A stretch of 64,000 nucleotides of DNA. Source: Diphasiastrum complanatum (lineage: Eukaryota > Streptophyta > Lycopodiopsida > Lycopodiales > Lycopodiaceae). The position numbers and the translations under genes were made by a program. Shown here in pieces: positions 46,267 to 58,758 of this stretch; the stretch's first letter is position 1; each line of letters begins with the position of its first letter. The stretch covers positions 41,751,229 to 41,815,228 of the forward strand of contig CM055102.1 in assembly GCA_029204225.1 (NCBI GenBank), given 5' to 3'. The notes under the pieces were generated by a model that saw only the letters and a program-made list of their open reading frames with translations, was not told the DNA's origin and made no database searches.

Positions 46267-46913
46267 TTATTCATAGGCTTTCAATTTTTCAATTATGGCC
46301 TTCAATGCCTCCTTGCCAGATTTCCAATTGCCATCTTTATCAAAATCTATCTCACTTTCAAGATCATTATAAGTATAATCAATTATGTCAGAAAATTTTG
46401 ATAAATATTGTGCAAAAATTGAGAGGACCTCATCCTCTCTCATATTCAAAACATCTTCTATATCATTAAAAGAAATATAACTGTCATTATTAATAAAACA
46501 TTGAGTAGAGTTAATGTATTAATGGGAGTTGCAGTTGGAAGAGAGTCAGCAGAGAGGCTTATAGAATGAGAGAGAGTTTGCTTATAATCTGAAGTCATAA
46601 ATGCTTCAGCTTGAACCCCTATATCAGTATCTTCTTCATCTACATTGACTAGAGCAGATGCAGATGCTTCAATCAAGGGAACAATAGAAGATTCAACAAA
46701 CTCATCAAAGACAAACGCCATATCTTTGATTAGAAGGCGACATTTTTTTTTGTGGATATCACAATATATATTTTTCTTAAAATGTTCAGGTAGGTTATCG
46801 TACTTTGTATCATGTTTGTGCTTAGAGGATGGTTGAGAATGTACAAGGTCAAGAAAATGAACGAAAGAAAAAATATCTATATTTCTAACATGAGTAGTAA
46901 TAATCTGAGACAA
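46267..46913 (-). CDS. Unrecognised ORF pair, acidic
   Basis: Two minus-strand frames: 46913-46458 (151 residues; FKKNIYCDIHKKKCRLLIKD, MAFVFDEFVESS, VNVDEEDTDIGVQAEAFM) and 46449-46267 (60 residues; DEVLSIFAQYLSKFSDIIDY, SEIDFDKDGNWKSGKEALK). They could be one protein broken by a frameshift near 46455. The composition is protein-like (Lys, Glu, Asp, few rare codons) but I recognise no family. There are no neighbours of known function. It could be a transposon ORF or a gene fragment. Confidence 0.35.
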
Positions 46914-48393
46914 ATTATCAAGAAGAGATGAACTTGGATAGATTCAAAAACTTGAAGAAACAACTTTTCTCCAACTCAAAACATATCTTCCCTTTGTTAC
47001 ACAGAAATTTCTTGTATTTGAAAACATTAAACAAAATTTTGGTTGCATCTAAAAAATGTTGTCGATTTTTTAACAGTTAATTTCGTATAATTTGTTTACA
47101 CGGTCGATTTTTGGGAAAAGATGTCGATTCCATTCTTATACGTGTTGCTGACTTTACCGAACAATGACCCAAACTTTTATCAAAGCCTTCTTGAAAGTTT
47201 TTTTTTAAGCCTTCTCCACATAAAATCGTAAGCTTTTGGCCCATGAGTTGTTAAAAAGCTTAAAAAAAAATTAATGGGTTCTGTGTTATGTTAAAAAAAA
47301 AAGTTTTCCGCAAGCACTGCTTCTCACCGTCCTAGTGTTCATAAAAAAAAGAAGATAAAAGTCTCATAGGCCATTGTTCAAATTGGCATTATATGTAATA
47401 TTTTAATTAGTTACACTTATGAGTTTCACAATTATAGTGTTTGGTCTCGTGTTTCACCACTAGGTGTAAGATTTTTATGAAAATGTTTTACGAGCAGCGC
47501 TTCCTCGAGTGTGGAGTCCCGACTCCCGAGTCTCGTCGATTCGATCTCTTCTCAAAGCGACTGTCGCTATTGCAAAATTCGAGAGGCCGTCGCCGACCCG
47601 AAGTGTGAAGCTCCAATTCCCGAGGTGCTGCGAAGTGTGAAGAAAGGAGTAATAAATCAGCATATCAGTCGAATTTCGAACTTAACTCTGGCCACGTAAA
47701 GACACCCTTTGCACGTCATCTCCTTGTGATGTAAGAAAACGAAGATCTACAAGAGAAAGATCATCGGCGGATCAGGGCCCACGCTCAGGCTCCAGAGTCG
47801 ACGTCTGGTCCCCCAGAGCAACAGCAGGGCCCATGGGTCAGGAGTCAGGACGACTGAGGAGATGGAAAGGGACTTGGAAGTTGGGAGCCGGGGCCAGCCG
47901 CCAGTAGCCCAGTGTCCAGCCGGACCTTTACTTGTCATGGCGCTAGGCCACGACGTGACTAAACTGGTGGTCACTGACCTGAGTCAGTGTAAGTCTTGGC
48001 GAAGGCTGCACGGCTAGCCGCTTGAAAATTGGAATCTGGACAACTCACGTCTCACGTGACGAGTGACACCATGTGCATTGCAAACACAAAACTTTAAACT
48101 TAACTCCAGCAGGGACAGGGTACTCCTGATCCTGGTACCTCCATTTTGTTTATATATATATGCAACCATGCCATGCTATGCCATGGCCCATGATGATTGA
48201 TCCATCACTCATTTTGGCCCTGCCTTGAGGATTTGGCTTTAGCCTTTAGTATAGTATCAAGCTAACACAACCCTTTGAGAACTACTTTTTAAAGGGTCAT
48301 TTTTTTATCTTTAAATGCAAAATCCAATGGTTTCTTGGTGAAGCCACATTTCATTGGAATTTGGTCCTTTTATTAATGTGCTATTCACAAATA
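46914..48393. other. No gene recognised; a GC-richer block at 47740-48060
   Basis: 46.9-47.5 kb is AT-rich. 47740-48060 is clearly GC-richer than its surroundings (CCAGAGTCGACGTCTGG region) and resembles the LTR-like DNA at 48.4 kb, but no coding pattern was found. Confidence 0.4.
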
Positions 48394-49440
48394 GGGCACG
48401 GGGCAGGGGGGGTGTTGTAAAGTTGACTCAGGTGCACCCAGCGTGCCCTGTAAGACTCTAAGGGGTGACGCTCCCTAAGGTCCCAGAGCAAGTTAGAACG
48501 TCAAGGACTGAGCCTCCGACCTGTGGTGAGCCAGTCAAGTAGTCACAAGTCATGAGCTAGCTCTGGAGCTCGAGTCATGGCCTAGTCAGGAAGCAAGTTA
48601 ATTCTGCCACCGGAACGGCTCCCGGGACCCATGTCTGGGAGCCAGACTGATTCTGTCAGGCCTGCCAGGCTTAATCAGCAAAATAAAAACTAAGTTCCAA
48701 AAAGCGTGCTTTACCAGAAAGCACTATGTTTCAGAACAGAGGGGGTGCGCCGAATCACAGCAGAACTATAGGGGGAGTCCGACAGACAGAAACTTGGACA
48801 GCTCAACCAGCACCAGGAATCCAGTCACCAGGTCTCAGCTCCCTCTACCAGCACGAGCCAGGCACAATGCGCAGCACGTGTTGGTGGCCCCGAGACCGGT
48901 CAGTCTATGTATGAATGTAACCTCTTCCAAATCTAATAAAGTTGATCCTTGGGGATGATTACCATTTCGGTTTTGCCTCCGGGACTGGTCCAAGTGGAAG
49001 GACCCTGACTACAACCTTTTTGCGTCGCTGGCGCCTAAGGGTCCCTGTCATCGACATGGGGCTTGCCGCTATGCCAATTGGTCAGTTTGGCGACCACTAT
49101 GCCTTGGGTTTCATGTGTGGCTTGTCTTTGCCTTTGGTTACCTTTTGGGGACGGATTCTGAGTTGGCTTTCGGGTTGGTTGGGATTCCAGTTTTCTTAAG
49201 TCTGAATGGTTAAGCTTGTTACGTTTCTGAGTTGGCTTTTACGTAAGTGCATGATGGATGAATGTTAGACTTAAGCGCGTGTTGAGGAAACCGCTCAAGT
49301 CCCAGCGCCCTTTGAGGCGCCGGCGCAACAGGGGGGGGGGCATTTATGGTCCAAGGCCCTTCCATTAAGTCTTTGGTTGAGGGGCAATAGCCCAAGGTGG
49401 AAGGGCCGGATACAAGATCCTCCACGACATGGAATTCCTC
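48394..49440 (+). repeat. Candidate Ty3/gypsy 3' LTR with polypurine tract
   Basis: G-rich tract 48394-48412 (GGGCACGGGGCAGGGGGGG) immediately before TGTTGTAAAG at 48413 looks like a polypurine tract and LTR start. AATAAA at 48935-48940 is a good LTR poly(A) signal. The GC-rich sequence continues to about 49440, where GCGCCGGCGCAACAGG and a G10 run (49331-49340) occur. The 3' end of the LTR is not fixed and no partner is present. Confidence 0.5.
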
Positions 49441-50658
49441 ACGTTTATTTCACTTGATTTTTATCAATGACATGGCACATTTTACACAACCTTCCACAAA
49501 GAAAGTTTGTAAAAGAGCATAAGTCCATTTTGATGACATTATACTTCGTGAGGTTCAACTGCTCTCTTTCACAAAAAAATTGAGTGATTATATGGTAAGA
49601 GAAATCAAGCTAAGGGCTTCTACAATGCTAATGTAGATTTTTTACTCATTAGTAAAGATGCCATTTGACCTCATGTGAGGAACTAACATGATTAGGCATA
49701 GGGCTACGCATCTATACATGTGGCATATGCCATATCACCACTTACAAGTGTAATTACATCAAACTAGACAAGCTAGAATTGTGAAATTTCAATACTCTCT
49801 GCACACTAGTTTGAAGAGAGGCGAGGTCAATTCAATAGCTTGAGAACCATAGATAGAATGCATGAAAGAAAGAATTTCAGTACTCTCTGCACACTAGTTT
49901 GTGTTGCAAAGAGAGAATGGAATGTCGATTACATAATTCAAAGTCCGTACACAAACTATCTAGCGCAGCGGGACGAGCCTTCTTTCCTAATGCATGACTA
50001 CGCCTATCAATATTTGAACAAAGCTATAATGACAGAAGTCACTTTCAATCTTTTAGCAACTAACTTTAAAATCATTTGTATTAAAGTGATTTCATAGCCA
50101 AACAATTTCAGAGTGCAAAGTAATGTACAGAATATTGCATAGTTGAAATATTCAACAGATTAGACGAAACAATAAGAGATTTATCAGTTACAAATGACAA
50201 CGGAGAAACATACATTCTGACATGATATTGAACGCAATGAAAGATAAATTGATTTGATGACAATCGTGAGCACGAAACAAACACGAAACAAAACAATTCG
50301 GATGGATTTCAGATATGATTGCTGATCACTGCCAACTGTATCATTCCTACAGTCCCCCAGAATGTAATCAGGCACTGCTGATCTACGTTTTAAATTAACA
50401 CAGCATTGAACAAAATTCAAACCAAGGTGCGAAATTAAATGAACAAGTGAATCAAACACACGATGTCAGACAACAATTCATTCAAGATCAGACAAGATAA
50501 GAGCGATATGTGCACAACGACTACAAAATCATCTATTGACTTTTCTAATTCTTCAAGCATTGCATGCAGATGGCGTGAGAGAAATACCTAGCGGACTTGT
50601 GGATCTACAGATCCTATGCAAAAAATTGTCTCGCATGCAAGCGGACTCGTATTCTGCA
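49441..50658. other. Probable LTR of a copia A-like element, no gene
   Basis: No ORF of interest. The part next to 50658 is continuous, after removing the nested element, with 54784-55265, which resembles the copia A LTR, so at least the last several hundred bases are likely the same LTR. Confidence 0.4.
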
Positions 50659-50663
50659 TTTTC

Positions 50664-51493
50664 TGTGCAAAAAGTACAAAAAGGACCAAGAGTGGATCCT
50701 AATCTGATCCTCAAGAGGGATTGGTTGTCAGATTACTTGATCTATCAATCTACTTGAGATTAAGATCAATCTCGATAAATTCTAGACACAAAATCCTAAC
50801 AAGAACAATCATTAATTGAAGGTAGGTGTACTCTCTGGTTTCACACGTGTGAAACACTATCTGAGTACGAACTTCAACCTGAAAATCAAGTACACATTGA
50901 TAGAACCTCAAAACAATCAAAACAAATGTAGACAATTGGAGAAAATCACTCAAAATTGCTCCCAAAACCAAGATTGGTGTATCACAATGATTATGGCCAA
51001 ATGTGGCTCTATATATACAATAAGTGGGAGCTCGTGGTACTGATCATCCCTATGATCCCATGTGTGAAGGTGCTTTGTCATATGATGATTCATCATGCAA
51101 AACTAACACTTGGACAAAACCTTCTATTTTGAGCACTTTTGGTCCATTTTCCTTCTATATGGAGATCTACTTGGAAATCTTCTAGAAGTCAAAATTTGCC
51201 TACTTCAGCTTATTCCACATGTGTGATCTGTCCTCTACACATGGGATATGACACCTAACCAAAGGATGTGGCTCATGCAATCAATAAATTGATGCCATGT
51301 GTCATATATCTAGAAAACTAGTTTCTGGCAATTCTAGCCACTAGAACTTGAATTAAATCATATGTACAACATATATGATTATGGTACATGACAAGTACAC
51401 TAGTTTTACACGTGAGAACAGGCTTCACACATGTGTGTTCATCTATATACAAGATTTTTGGCCTCTACCAAGCTTATTTTTGCATTTTTCACA
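50664..51493 (-). repeat. 3' LTR of the non-autonomous element
   Basis: Minus strand TGTGAAAAATGC...TTGCACA. Includes the palindrome TTCACACGTGTGAA near 50840 and ACACATGTGTGT near 51427. Confidence 0.95.
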
Positions 51494-53933
51494 CTCCTCA
51501 AAAATCTAGCTTGGTAAATCTAGCTTGATGGAAAACATGATGATCTTGAACTTGACTCCATGGGCTGAATTGGTCTGTTGCTGGTTCAAAAGGTGTGAAG
51601 ATCAGCCAATGAGCTTGATGTTGATACGAAATCACCATATCCATGATAGTGCTTCTTTGTTGTTGACATCTTTGATGAGCCTGAGAGCTTTGCACCATTC
51701 TAGCACCTCCAAAATTGATTCCTTCCAATTTTTATATAGATGCTTGACCTTGAGGCTTGCTCCTTCTTCATGTGCATGCTCCTCTATTAGAAAATAAAGA
51801 TTTCTTCCACAAAGATCTAACATTATGTTACCATGATCTAGAGAATTAGACTCATCCAAATTGGCAAGACTATGCATGCTATAATAACAAAGTGTTTAAA
51901 TGAAACTATTTTCATTTTGTGATTGCTGCTCCTTATTCTTGATTGATTTCTCTTGGATCATAACAATAAGTTTGAACTTATTTAAAGTTCCAAGCAAAAT
52001 ACTTTCCAAGGACATAAAATAAATCCAAGTTACTTTCATGAAAGTGACATCTATCTTTGCATTTTGAACCAAACAATGCACTTCCAAATGAAAAATTTCA
52101 AAAGATTTGACGTGTTGTGATGGACTCTTGAAGACAAATCTTGCAAGTCCTTGTGAGACTCCAAGCGTCATTCACCTTTCCACAAAGGAAACACCTTTTC
52201 TTAGACTTGTCCTTCTTGTATTCCTTGCCACAAAGGTTGCACTCAGGATCCTTTCTTTCCTTCAATAGGATGCCACCTATTGATGCCATGTGAATAAAAA
52301 CCTGTGATATGATTCTACAAATGTAATTTGTGACTTTCAAGAGACTAGATTTGAACATCTTCAACAATCTAGAAGGATCTACAAAAGATCTAACTCACAA
52401 ACCTAAGAATCAATCTTCACACTTATGACTAGTCACTTGGAAACTTTGCTTTGATCATTAAGACAAAAGCACACAATCTTTGAATCAAATTACTAAAGAA
52501 ATCAGATCCACTCTCCTATTGGACTCATCAAATACCAATGACTATTTCTTTTGAAAGTTGAAATGGATATGAAAAGATTTGACACCTAGATTTTCCTTTT
52601 CACTCAACAGTTGAGATTCTTGAAAAAAAGATGGGTTTTGTTTCAAACACCTGAAAATAAAACTTAATCACTTCTTTTGGAGTCACTCTTGACCCAAAAA
52701 ATCTCACTCTTGAGATTTAGAATGAATTTGATTTGATGTGAAAACAAACTATACCACCAATTTTTCACAAAGCTTAAAAATTAGACAACTACAGATTCAC
52801 AAAGATCTCAACCATGCATGAATTTTCAAATATGGACTCCTCCTCATTCTAGAAATCCAATGGGATCACAAATTGACCCTCACACTCTCACAAAGAAAGT
52901 TGAATAGAACTAATTTGAGTTTCATACATTCTATGTCAATTTTTGCTCAACAAATTGAATTCAATCACTTCTATTAGATTCCACCAATTACTCTACTTTT
53001 TAAGACTTGAAGTGAAATTCAAAATCAAAAGTTGTGATTTTTCTCACTAAGATATTGTGCTTCAAAGAGCTAATGCCACTTAGAAAGATTTGATGACCTA
53101 GGAGAATACAAATTCTCCACCAATAACAACACAAAATGAGCTTCTAGATCTTGCCTTCTACAAAGGAAGGAACTCTTAGAAAATTGGATCTCTCTCTACA
53201 CATTTGCCATAGACACCTTAATGACTCTTTTCAAACCTCACAAACACTCAAACAAATTGAGTAGCATTGAATAATGTGGCTTGGATCTCAATCTCTTTTC
53301 TAGAACTTTCAATTGAAGCCAATCTATGTCAAATTCTACAAAAGATTTGCATAGATGCTCTATATGCACTAGAAACTCTCAAAGGTTTCAATTGGAGACA
53401 GATCCAAGGATGTTTTCTAGAAAATTGATGCTTCTAAACTTGACCCTATCACTCTTGAACAAATCTAGAGTGATGGTACAATGGATTTCAACCTCTCACC
53501 TTGCATATCACTCCTTAATCTATGATTTTTAGCAAAATCTCTCTCAACTTCAACATGCACTCAAAAAATCAGAGATAATAAATTAATGGACCTAGTTCAA
53601 GCTTCAAATTTAATTTCTTGGCTAATCTAATCCAAGAACTAGTCAAATGATTAGATTCATTATAGAAAATGCTTGATATTGCACCAAAAATCACTCAAGA
53701 TGGGTATGTGAGTCAAATTCTACAAATTTTTGAAATTTCTTGGTCAAAACCGGAGATGTACATCCTCACATGTGTGGAGAGGGTTCCTACAGCCCACAAC
53801 AAGGTCTGGACCAAAAATTTTGAGGATAGCTATCAAATCTCGCTACACAAAATTTGACTAGTTTCCAAAAAACTGCTAATTTTGGCTTTGATTTGGATTA
53901 ACCCTATCAATTTCAACAAAACATCTTGTACTA
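51494..53933 (-). other. Internal region of the non-autonomous element
   Basis: The minus-strand polypurine tract GAGGAG abuts 51494. Within, 52283-52098 starts MASIGGILLKERKDPECNLC then KKRCFLCGK and CKICLQ. The MASIGG start resembles copia B gag (MSSMGG) and CFLCGK resembles its zinc knuckle (CFFCGK), so it looks like a gag collapsed to its two ends. Frames at 52171-51896 and 51877-51632 are not recognised. 52370-53930 is AT-rich leader without ORFs of note. Confidence 0.6.
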
Positions 53934-53946
53934 GGCTCTGATACCA
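53934..53946 (-). other. Primer binding site (initiator tRNA-Met)
   Basis: Minus strand TGGTATCAGAGCC, directly abutting the LTR at 53947. Confidence 0.92.
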
Positions 53947-54778
53947 TGTGCAAAAAGTACAAAAAGGACCAAGAGTGGATCCTAATCTGATCCTCAAGAG
54001 GGATTGGTTGTCAGATTACTTGATCTATCAATCTACTTGAGATTAAGATCAATCTCGATAAATTCTAGACACAAAATCCTAACAAGAACAATCATTAATT
54101 GAAGGTAGGTGTACTTTCTGGTTTCACACGTGTGAAACACTGTCTGAGTACGGACTCCAAACTTAAAATCAAGTACACATTGATAGAACCTCAAAACAAT
54201 CAAAACAAATGTAGACAAATGGAGAGAATCACTCAAAATTGCTTCCAAAACCAAGATTGGTGTCTCACATTGATTATGGCCAAATGTGGCTCTATATATA
54301 CAATAAGTGGGAGCTCATGGTATTGATCATCCCTATGATCCCACATGTGTGAAGGTTCTTTGTCATATGATGATTCATCATGCAAAACTGACACTTGGAC
54401 AAAACCTTCTATTTTGAGCACTTTTGGTCCATTTTCCTTCTATATGGAGATCTACTTGGAAATCTTCTAGAAGTCAAAATTCGCCTACTTCAGCTTATTC
54501 CACATGTGTGATCTGTCCTCTACACATGGGATATGACACCTAACCAAAGGATGTGGCTCATGCAATCAATAGATTGATGCCATGTGTCATATATCTAGAG
54601 AACTAGTTTTTGGCCATTTTAGCCACTAGAACTTGAATTAAATCATATGTACAACATATATGATTATGGTACATGACAAGTACACTAGTTTTACACGTGA
54701 GAACAGGCTTCACACATGTGTGTTCATCTATATACAAGATTTTTGGCCTCTACCAAGCTTATTTTTGCATTTCTCACA
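53947..54778 (-). repeat. 5' LTR of the non-autonomous element
   Basis: 832 bases, pairs with 50664-51493. TCTATATATACAATAAG near 54290 may hold the promoter or a poly(A) signal. Confidence 0.95.
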
Positions 54779-54783
54779 TTTTC

Positions 54784-55265
54784 GTCTTCTTGCTTACTAG
54801 CATTAGACTTCTTCATACATAGTATATCATGCATCAATCAGAAGGTATATAGTCACATCGTGTAACTTCTAGATCAGAGTGACTAAACATCTACAACTAA
54901 TCACTAATCACAAGAGTGGCAGATTAGCCACGACCTAGAGTGTATCTGCTGATGTCATGACATCAGATCAGATATTTGTACTTCTTGGTACTTGCATGAT
55001 CTTGCTGGTCCTTTTTGGAGCGTGAGGGCAGAAAAGGGTGTCGCGACAATTTTCATGTCGTCTCGTGTCTTTTGACTTTTGCGTCGTCTAACTTTCTCCT
55101 ACTGTACCACAAAAAATTCTCTTTCGCAAATCTTTCGCGTTCGTGTCTTCTCGTCAGGGTGTTCGCGAACATTTTCGCTTCGTGTCTTTTGGCTTTCGTG
55201 TTCGCGAACTTTTTCGTCAGAGCGAGGGCTGCAAGCTATCAAAGCTTTGTTAATAGAAACGTTTT
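54784..55265 (-). repeat. Part of a copia A-like LTR
   Basis: CG-rich words such as TTCGCGAAC and TCGCGACAATTTTC and the terminal AAGCTTTGTTAATAGAAAC match the style and end of the copia A LTR at 8215-8696. Split by the element at 50664-54778. Confidence 0.6.
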
Positions 55266-55500
55266 GTTTCTTCAGCTCCCTCCCAAAGCATGATAGCTTG
55301 ACGACTCCAAGACTGCTCCTCTACCTCTCAAAAAGTCCTTTGTCTAGGGCTTTTGTGAAAATGTCAACAACCATGTTTTTCATTCCGATGAAGGTTGTCT
55401 GCAACATTTTCTTCTCAATCAGATCCCTGATCAAGTGGTACTTGATCGCTATGGTGGGTTTATTTCCTTGCCTAACTTGAATCCAAGATCTAGTCAATCT
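55266..55500 (-). pseudogene. Copia RNase H C-terminal remnant
   Basis: Minus frame: GNKPTIAIKYHLIRDLIEKK, MLQTTFIGMKNMVVDIFTKA and LDKGLFER, then a stop and LGVV. This is the standard copia pol end (ADIxTKxL). A purine-rich GGGAGGGAGCTGAAG lies before the LTR. It places a copia element, related to copia A, to the right of that LTR. Confidence 0.8.
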
Positions 55501-55523
55501 CGCATCAAAGAGACAAAGTTAAT

Positions 55524-56187
55524 TGTCACGCGTAGGTTCGTTCCCATAAGAGCGATAGTATAGTTCAGATTTCAACATGAATGGAGGATCCAAATTTAAC
55601 TCTAACATCCATTAACCCTACGATCCATTAACACTACACATCCACGACAAAGATAGCTTACCCTTTCTCTCTCCCCCTTTCTCTCTCATAAAAAGTATAG
55701 TAACACTTAATCCCAATAACATTCAGATCCAACAATTAACAAAAACCAAAGAAAGCATGAGAGATGGAAGAGGAAAGAAAAAGAGCAAGGACATTCATCA
55801 ATCCATTTATGAAGAGAACCAATCTGCTTTATTGAAATGAGAAAATGAACATGTGTAGGAACTCGAGTTGGTCATAGTAAAAAGGAGGAACCTGGCCTCT
55901 GAATCCTATTGGTCCATTTCTACCTCCCTAATTATTCAAATTTAAAAAAGTGTGGGAACCATCAAAATTGGAGGGAAATCCAACTTTATTCACTAACTTG
56001 ACATTTAGGCCCTGCGACATTAAAAGTCCCGCAAAAAGGCCTAAAGTCCTTTTATTGACTTTTAACTAATCAATCAAATAACTATGTGATCATCATGTTG
56101 TTGGACTTACACACACATAGGGTGCCAAATCCCTCTCACTTATTAACTAGGGTTAGGGTTGCCTTGGGATCCGCAAACCCTCCAACA
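55524..56187 (-). repeat. Candidate 3' LTR of gypsy element E
   Basis: Minus strand starts TGTTGGAGGGTTTGCGG right after a purine tract (GGGTGGGGGATAT, 56200-56188). A possible end is ...CTACGCGTGACA at 55524. No partner LTR is visible because the 5' half is lost. The start is well supported, the end is a guess. Confidence 0.6.
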
Positions 56188-56237
56188 ATATCCCCCACCC
56201 AAACTGGTGGCGATCCCACGACACCTGCAATATGCAG

Positions 56238-58758
56238 TTATTGGGAACTTTTATTTGCTTCGTGCCGAATCTTGATTAAATGATATTGCACCTTCTCCAT
56301 AAAATCGAGGTGGGCAGTATTAAAATCCAAGTTGTGTGGCAGAAAACAACGATGGGCTCCGAAAATCCACTTTGAGGTTGTCCATGATGTGAAGCGTGAT
56401 TCCCAAGAGCCTCCCATCATTGCTACACGAAAGTATAAACGAGCAACTGATAGCTGATCTTTGATTTGCTTTGAGGCCATCGGCTTATTTAAATCAAATG
56501 CCAGAGGAGGGAGGCAATCGTCCCATCTGGTTTTCACTGACGCCAATACAGTTAGATCTTTCGCAAATAGTGTCGATTGTCACACTGTTGGATCTGGAGA
56601 GTGGATATACTCTCTCTGGTATGCTTGCAAAGCCCGATGGAAGTCCACTGATGTGGTCCAGCTGTAGGGCTGATGGATGATTGGCCAATTGGGCGTATGG
56701 ATTGTGATTTTGTCCATAGCCAGTCCCAAATCTTTCCATTTATTTCTTCTTGGAATTGGCACATAATAAGGGTCGACCCGCAACTGGTGAGGGTTGGCGA
56801 CGTAACTCCTAAATGATTTCGGAGTTTTCTCAAAAACAATGATTCTCCATGCCGGCTGCTCTCCCAATGCAGGTATTTTGTCCAAGTCTTTGCCGACCTC
56901 TATCTCGGAAGTCTTAAACTTTAGAACCCATCCACCATGCAAGGACTCATGTGGATGTTGCTTTAAGAAGGTCTGGATCCGGTCTTCGACGCTGATGGGC
57001 CTTCTGAATAGAGGTGTGGTCCTTGATGAGGATGGACTCGCTTGCATTGCCGGTAAAATTGGCAGTTGTTTTGCTATATCTGGAGCTCCCCCCTGGTCCA
57101 TGCTCGAATCTACCCCTGTATCCATTTTACATCTTCTTGGCGTGGAGGAGATAATTGCGGCATGACCGGTACGGGGATTTGTGGTCCGGCTTCCAACACT
57201 TGACCGACTGCTTTTTCATAGGTAGTGATGGTCTCTTTAGCCTTGGCCAACTCGGTTGAAGCTGCTCCTTTGAACCTGTCAAAGCGGCCTTGGAATCCCT
57301 AAAGGGCCACTTTGTATGTTTCCACTTTCTTAAACAAATACGCGATCTCTGTCGGTGTGATCGGATGATCTCATATTTGCATTTGAAGATAAGCATCACG
57401 CTCAAGGGTGGTCACATCCAATTCACCTTGGAGACGCGTGCGATCCTGTTCCGCCATCTGCAATTGACCCTTCAGCAGTTGCACTTGTTGTTTTGCATCA
57501 TGCATGAACTTATCCACCTAATCTTGTGCGGTTGTCAGGGCGTTTTGCAGAGAGCTCACGTATTCTTCCAGACGATCAGCTTGTTGCTGGGCCAACTTCT
57601 TTTCAGCTTCAGACTTGTCTTCATGCTGCTTGGCAATCTTTAACTCTCGATCCAACTGGACAATCTTCTGGCTGATCAGAGTGTTTTTGGAGCCCATATC
57701 GGAAATTCTCTGCTCCATTTCTTTCTTCTTATCCAACATAGACTGGATCAATTGCACAAGGCTTGAGACCAAACCGAGAGCATCACCAGAATTGACTATC
57801 GTGGAGGCGGCAGCAACAGGAGGACCTGATGGAACTGTCCTTGGTTGGCGTGGAATAGGTGCCAATACTTCTTCTTTTTTAAAAATGTCTTTCTCCTCAA
57901 AAGCCTCAGGCACAGTGGCGTCGAACTGCTTCAGTGATTTCATAGCTTTGTCGACCCGAAGTGCAGCTGGGCTATCTTCCGTGTGAGGTTGCTGGCTGAC
58001 ATCTTCAACATCGACAATAGATTCATGGATATGTTTGAATCTTCTTCCAGGGGATTGGAGTTCAAAGGGCGCAGGGCTCTGGACCATGGATTTTGTTTTC
58101 TAGGTGAGAAGCGGCTAGAAGAGACATAAAGAGCCAGCAACGAACTGTTGCTTAGTATTGCCTTTAATAGCTCGTTTGAGCTCACCAGAAACAGTCTTGA
58201 ACCAATTATATCGTTCAAGAGGGGCTTTGGCCAACTTGGCATAGGACTCCATTATCCTATGGAGGATCTATGACGTGATGCGGTCTTTCCTGAGGTTGCC
58301 AACCATCAGGAAGTTGTTCAGTAGCTGGGCAGCAGCGTGTATTGAAGGCTCAGTGATGGCTTCCAAAAGGTATCCGTCATTGGTCCAGTGCCGATTATTG
58401 GTGAGGTCAATGTATGGCTTGATGGCCTGTTTGGCCTGCTTGTGATTGGGTGAGGCCTATGTACTGGATGCTATACCTATGGCCTCAGTGATGTGCACCT
58501 TGTGTGTGGCTCTCAAAAAGTGATATAAAATTTGGATTTCTCTTCCTTCCACGTACTGAAGGCAAGAGTGATGAAATCCATATTGATTCTTCCAGACAAA
58601 GCTCTCTCATGAATACCCATTGTAGTGAGTAGAGGCTCCACAAGGGTCATCCACTAAGTGACCATGCTTGTGCAAGGAAGGATCATGATGTCTGTTGTAG
58701 ATGGGACATCACGATGGATAGTATAGCGCGGAGACTAGGAAGTATCGGTGGAAGACAT
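56238..58758 (-). pseudogene. Extra ORF of gypsy element E, coiled coil, unknown function
   Basis: Minus strand, about 840 codons in pieces. Start MSSTDTS at 58758. Then TLVEPLLTTMGIHERALSGR, INMDFITLAFSTWKEEKSK, KQAIKPYIDLTNNRHWTNDG, ESYAKLAKAPLERYNWFKTV, and 58087-57518 (VQSPAPFELQSPGRRFKH; a long heptad-rich part KKKEMEQRISDMGSKNTLIS to ADRLEEYVSSLQNAL). After a stop at 57518 it continues FMHDAKQQVQLLKGQLQMAE to about 57130, then 57125-56580 and 56546-56238 (SVKTRWDDCLPPLAFDLNKP). Lesions are few relative to length. It lies between integrase and the 3' polypurine tract, where Tat/Athila-type gypsy elements carry additional ORFs. The function is not known to me. Confidence 0.65.

Larger units (their letters stand above)
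50664..54778 (-). mobile_element. Complete non-autonomous copia-type element with TSD
   Basis: 4115 bases. LTRs 50664-51493 and 53947-54778, primer site 53934-53946, polypurine tract next to 51494, and a 5-bp target duplication TTTTC (50659-50663 and 54779-54783). The 2.4 kb interior has no protease, integrase or RT. Its only gag-like piece is a short zinc-motif ORF (52283-52098). It must depend on enzymes of a related copia element. The LTRs differ at about 25 positions by eye out of 830. Confidence 0.95.

Noticed and set aside
49315-49340. GCGCCGGCGCAACAGG plus G10 as a gypsy primer site
   Set aside because: It does not match a tRNA 3' end cleanly and no LTR end precedes it.
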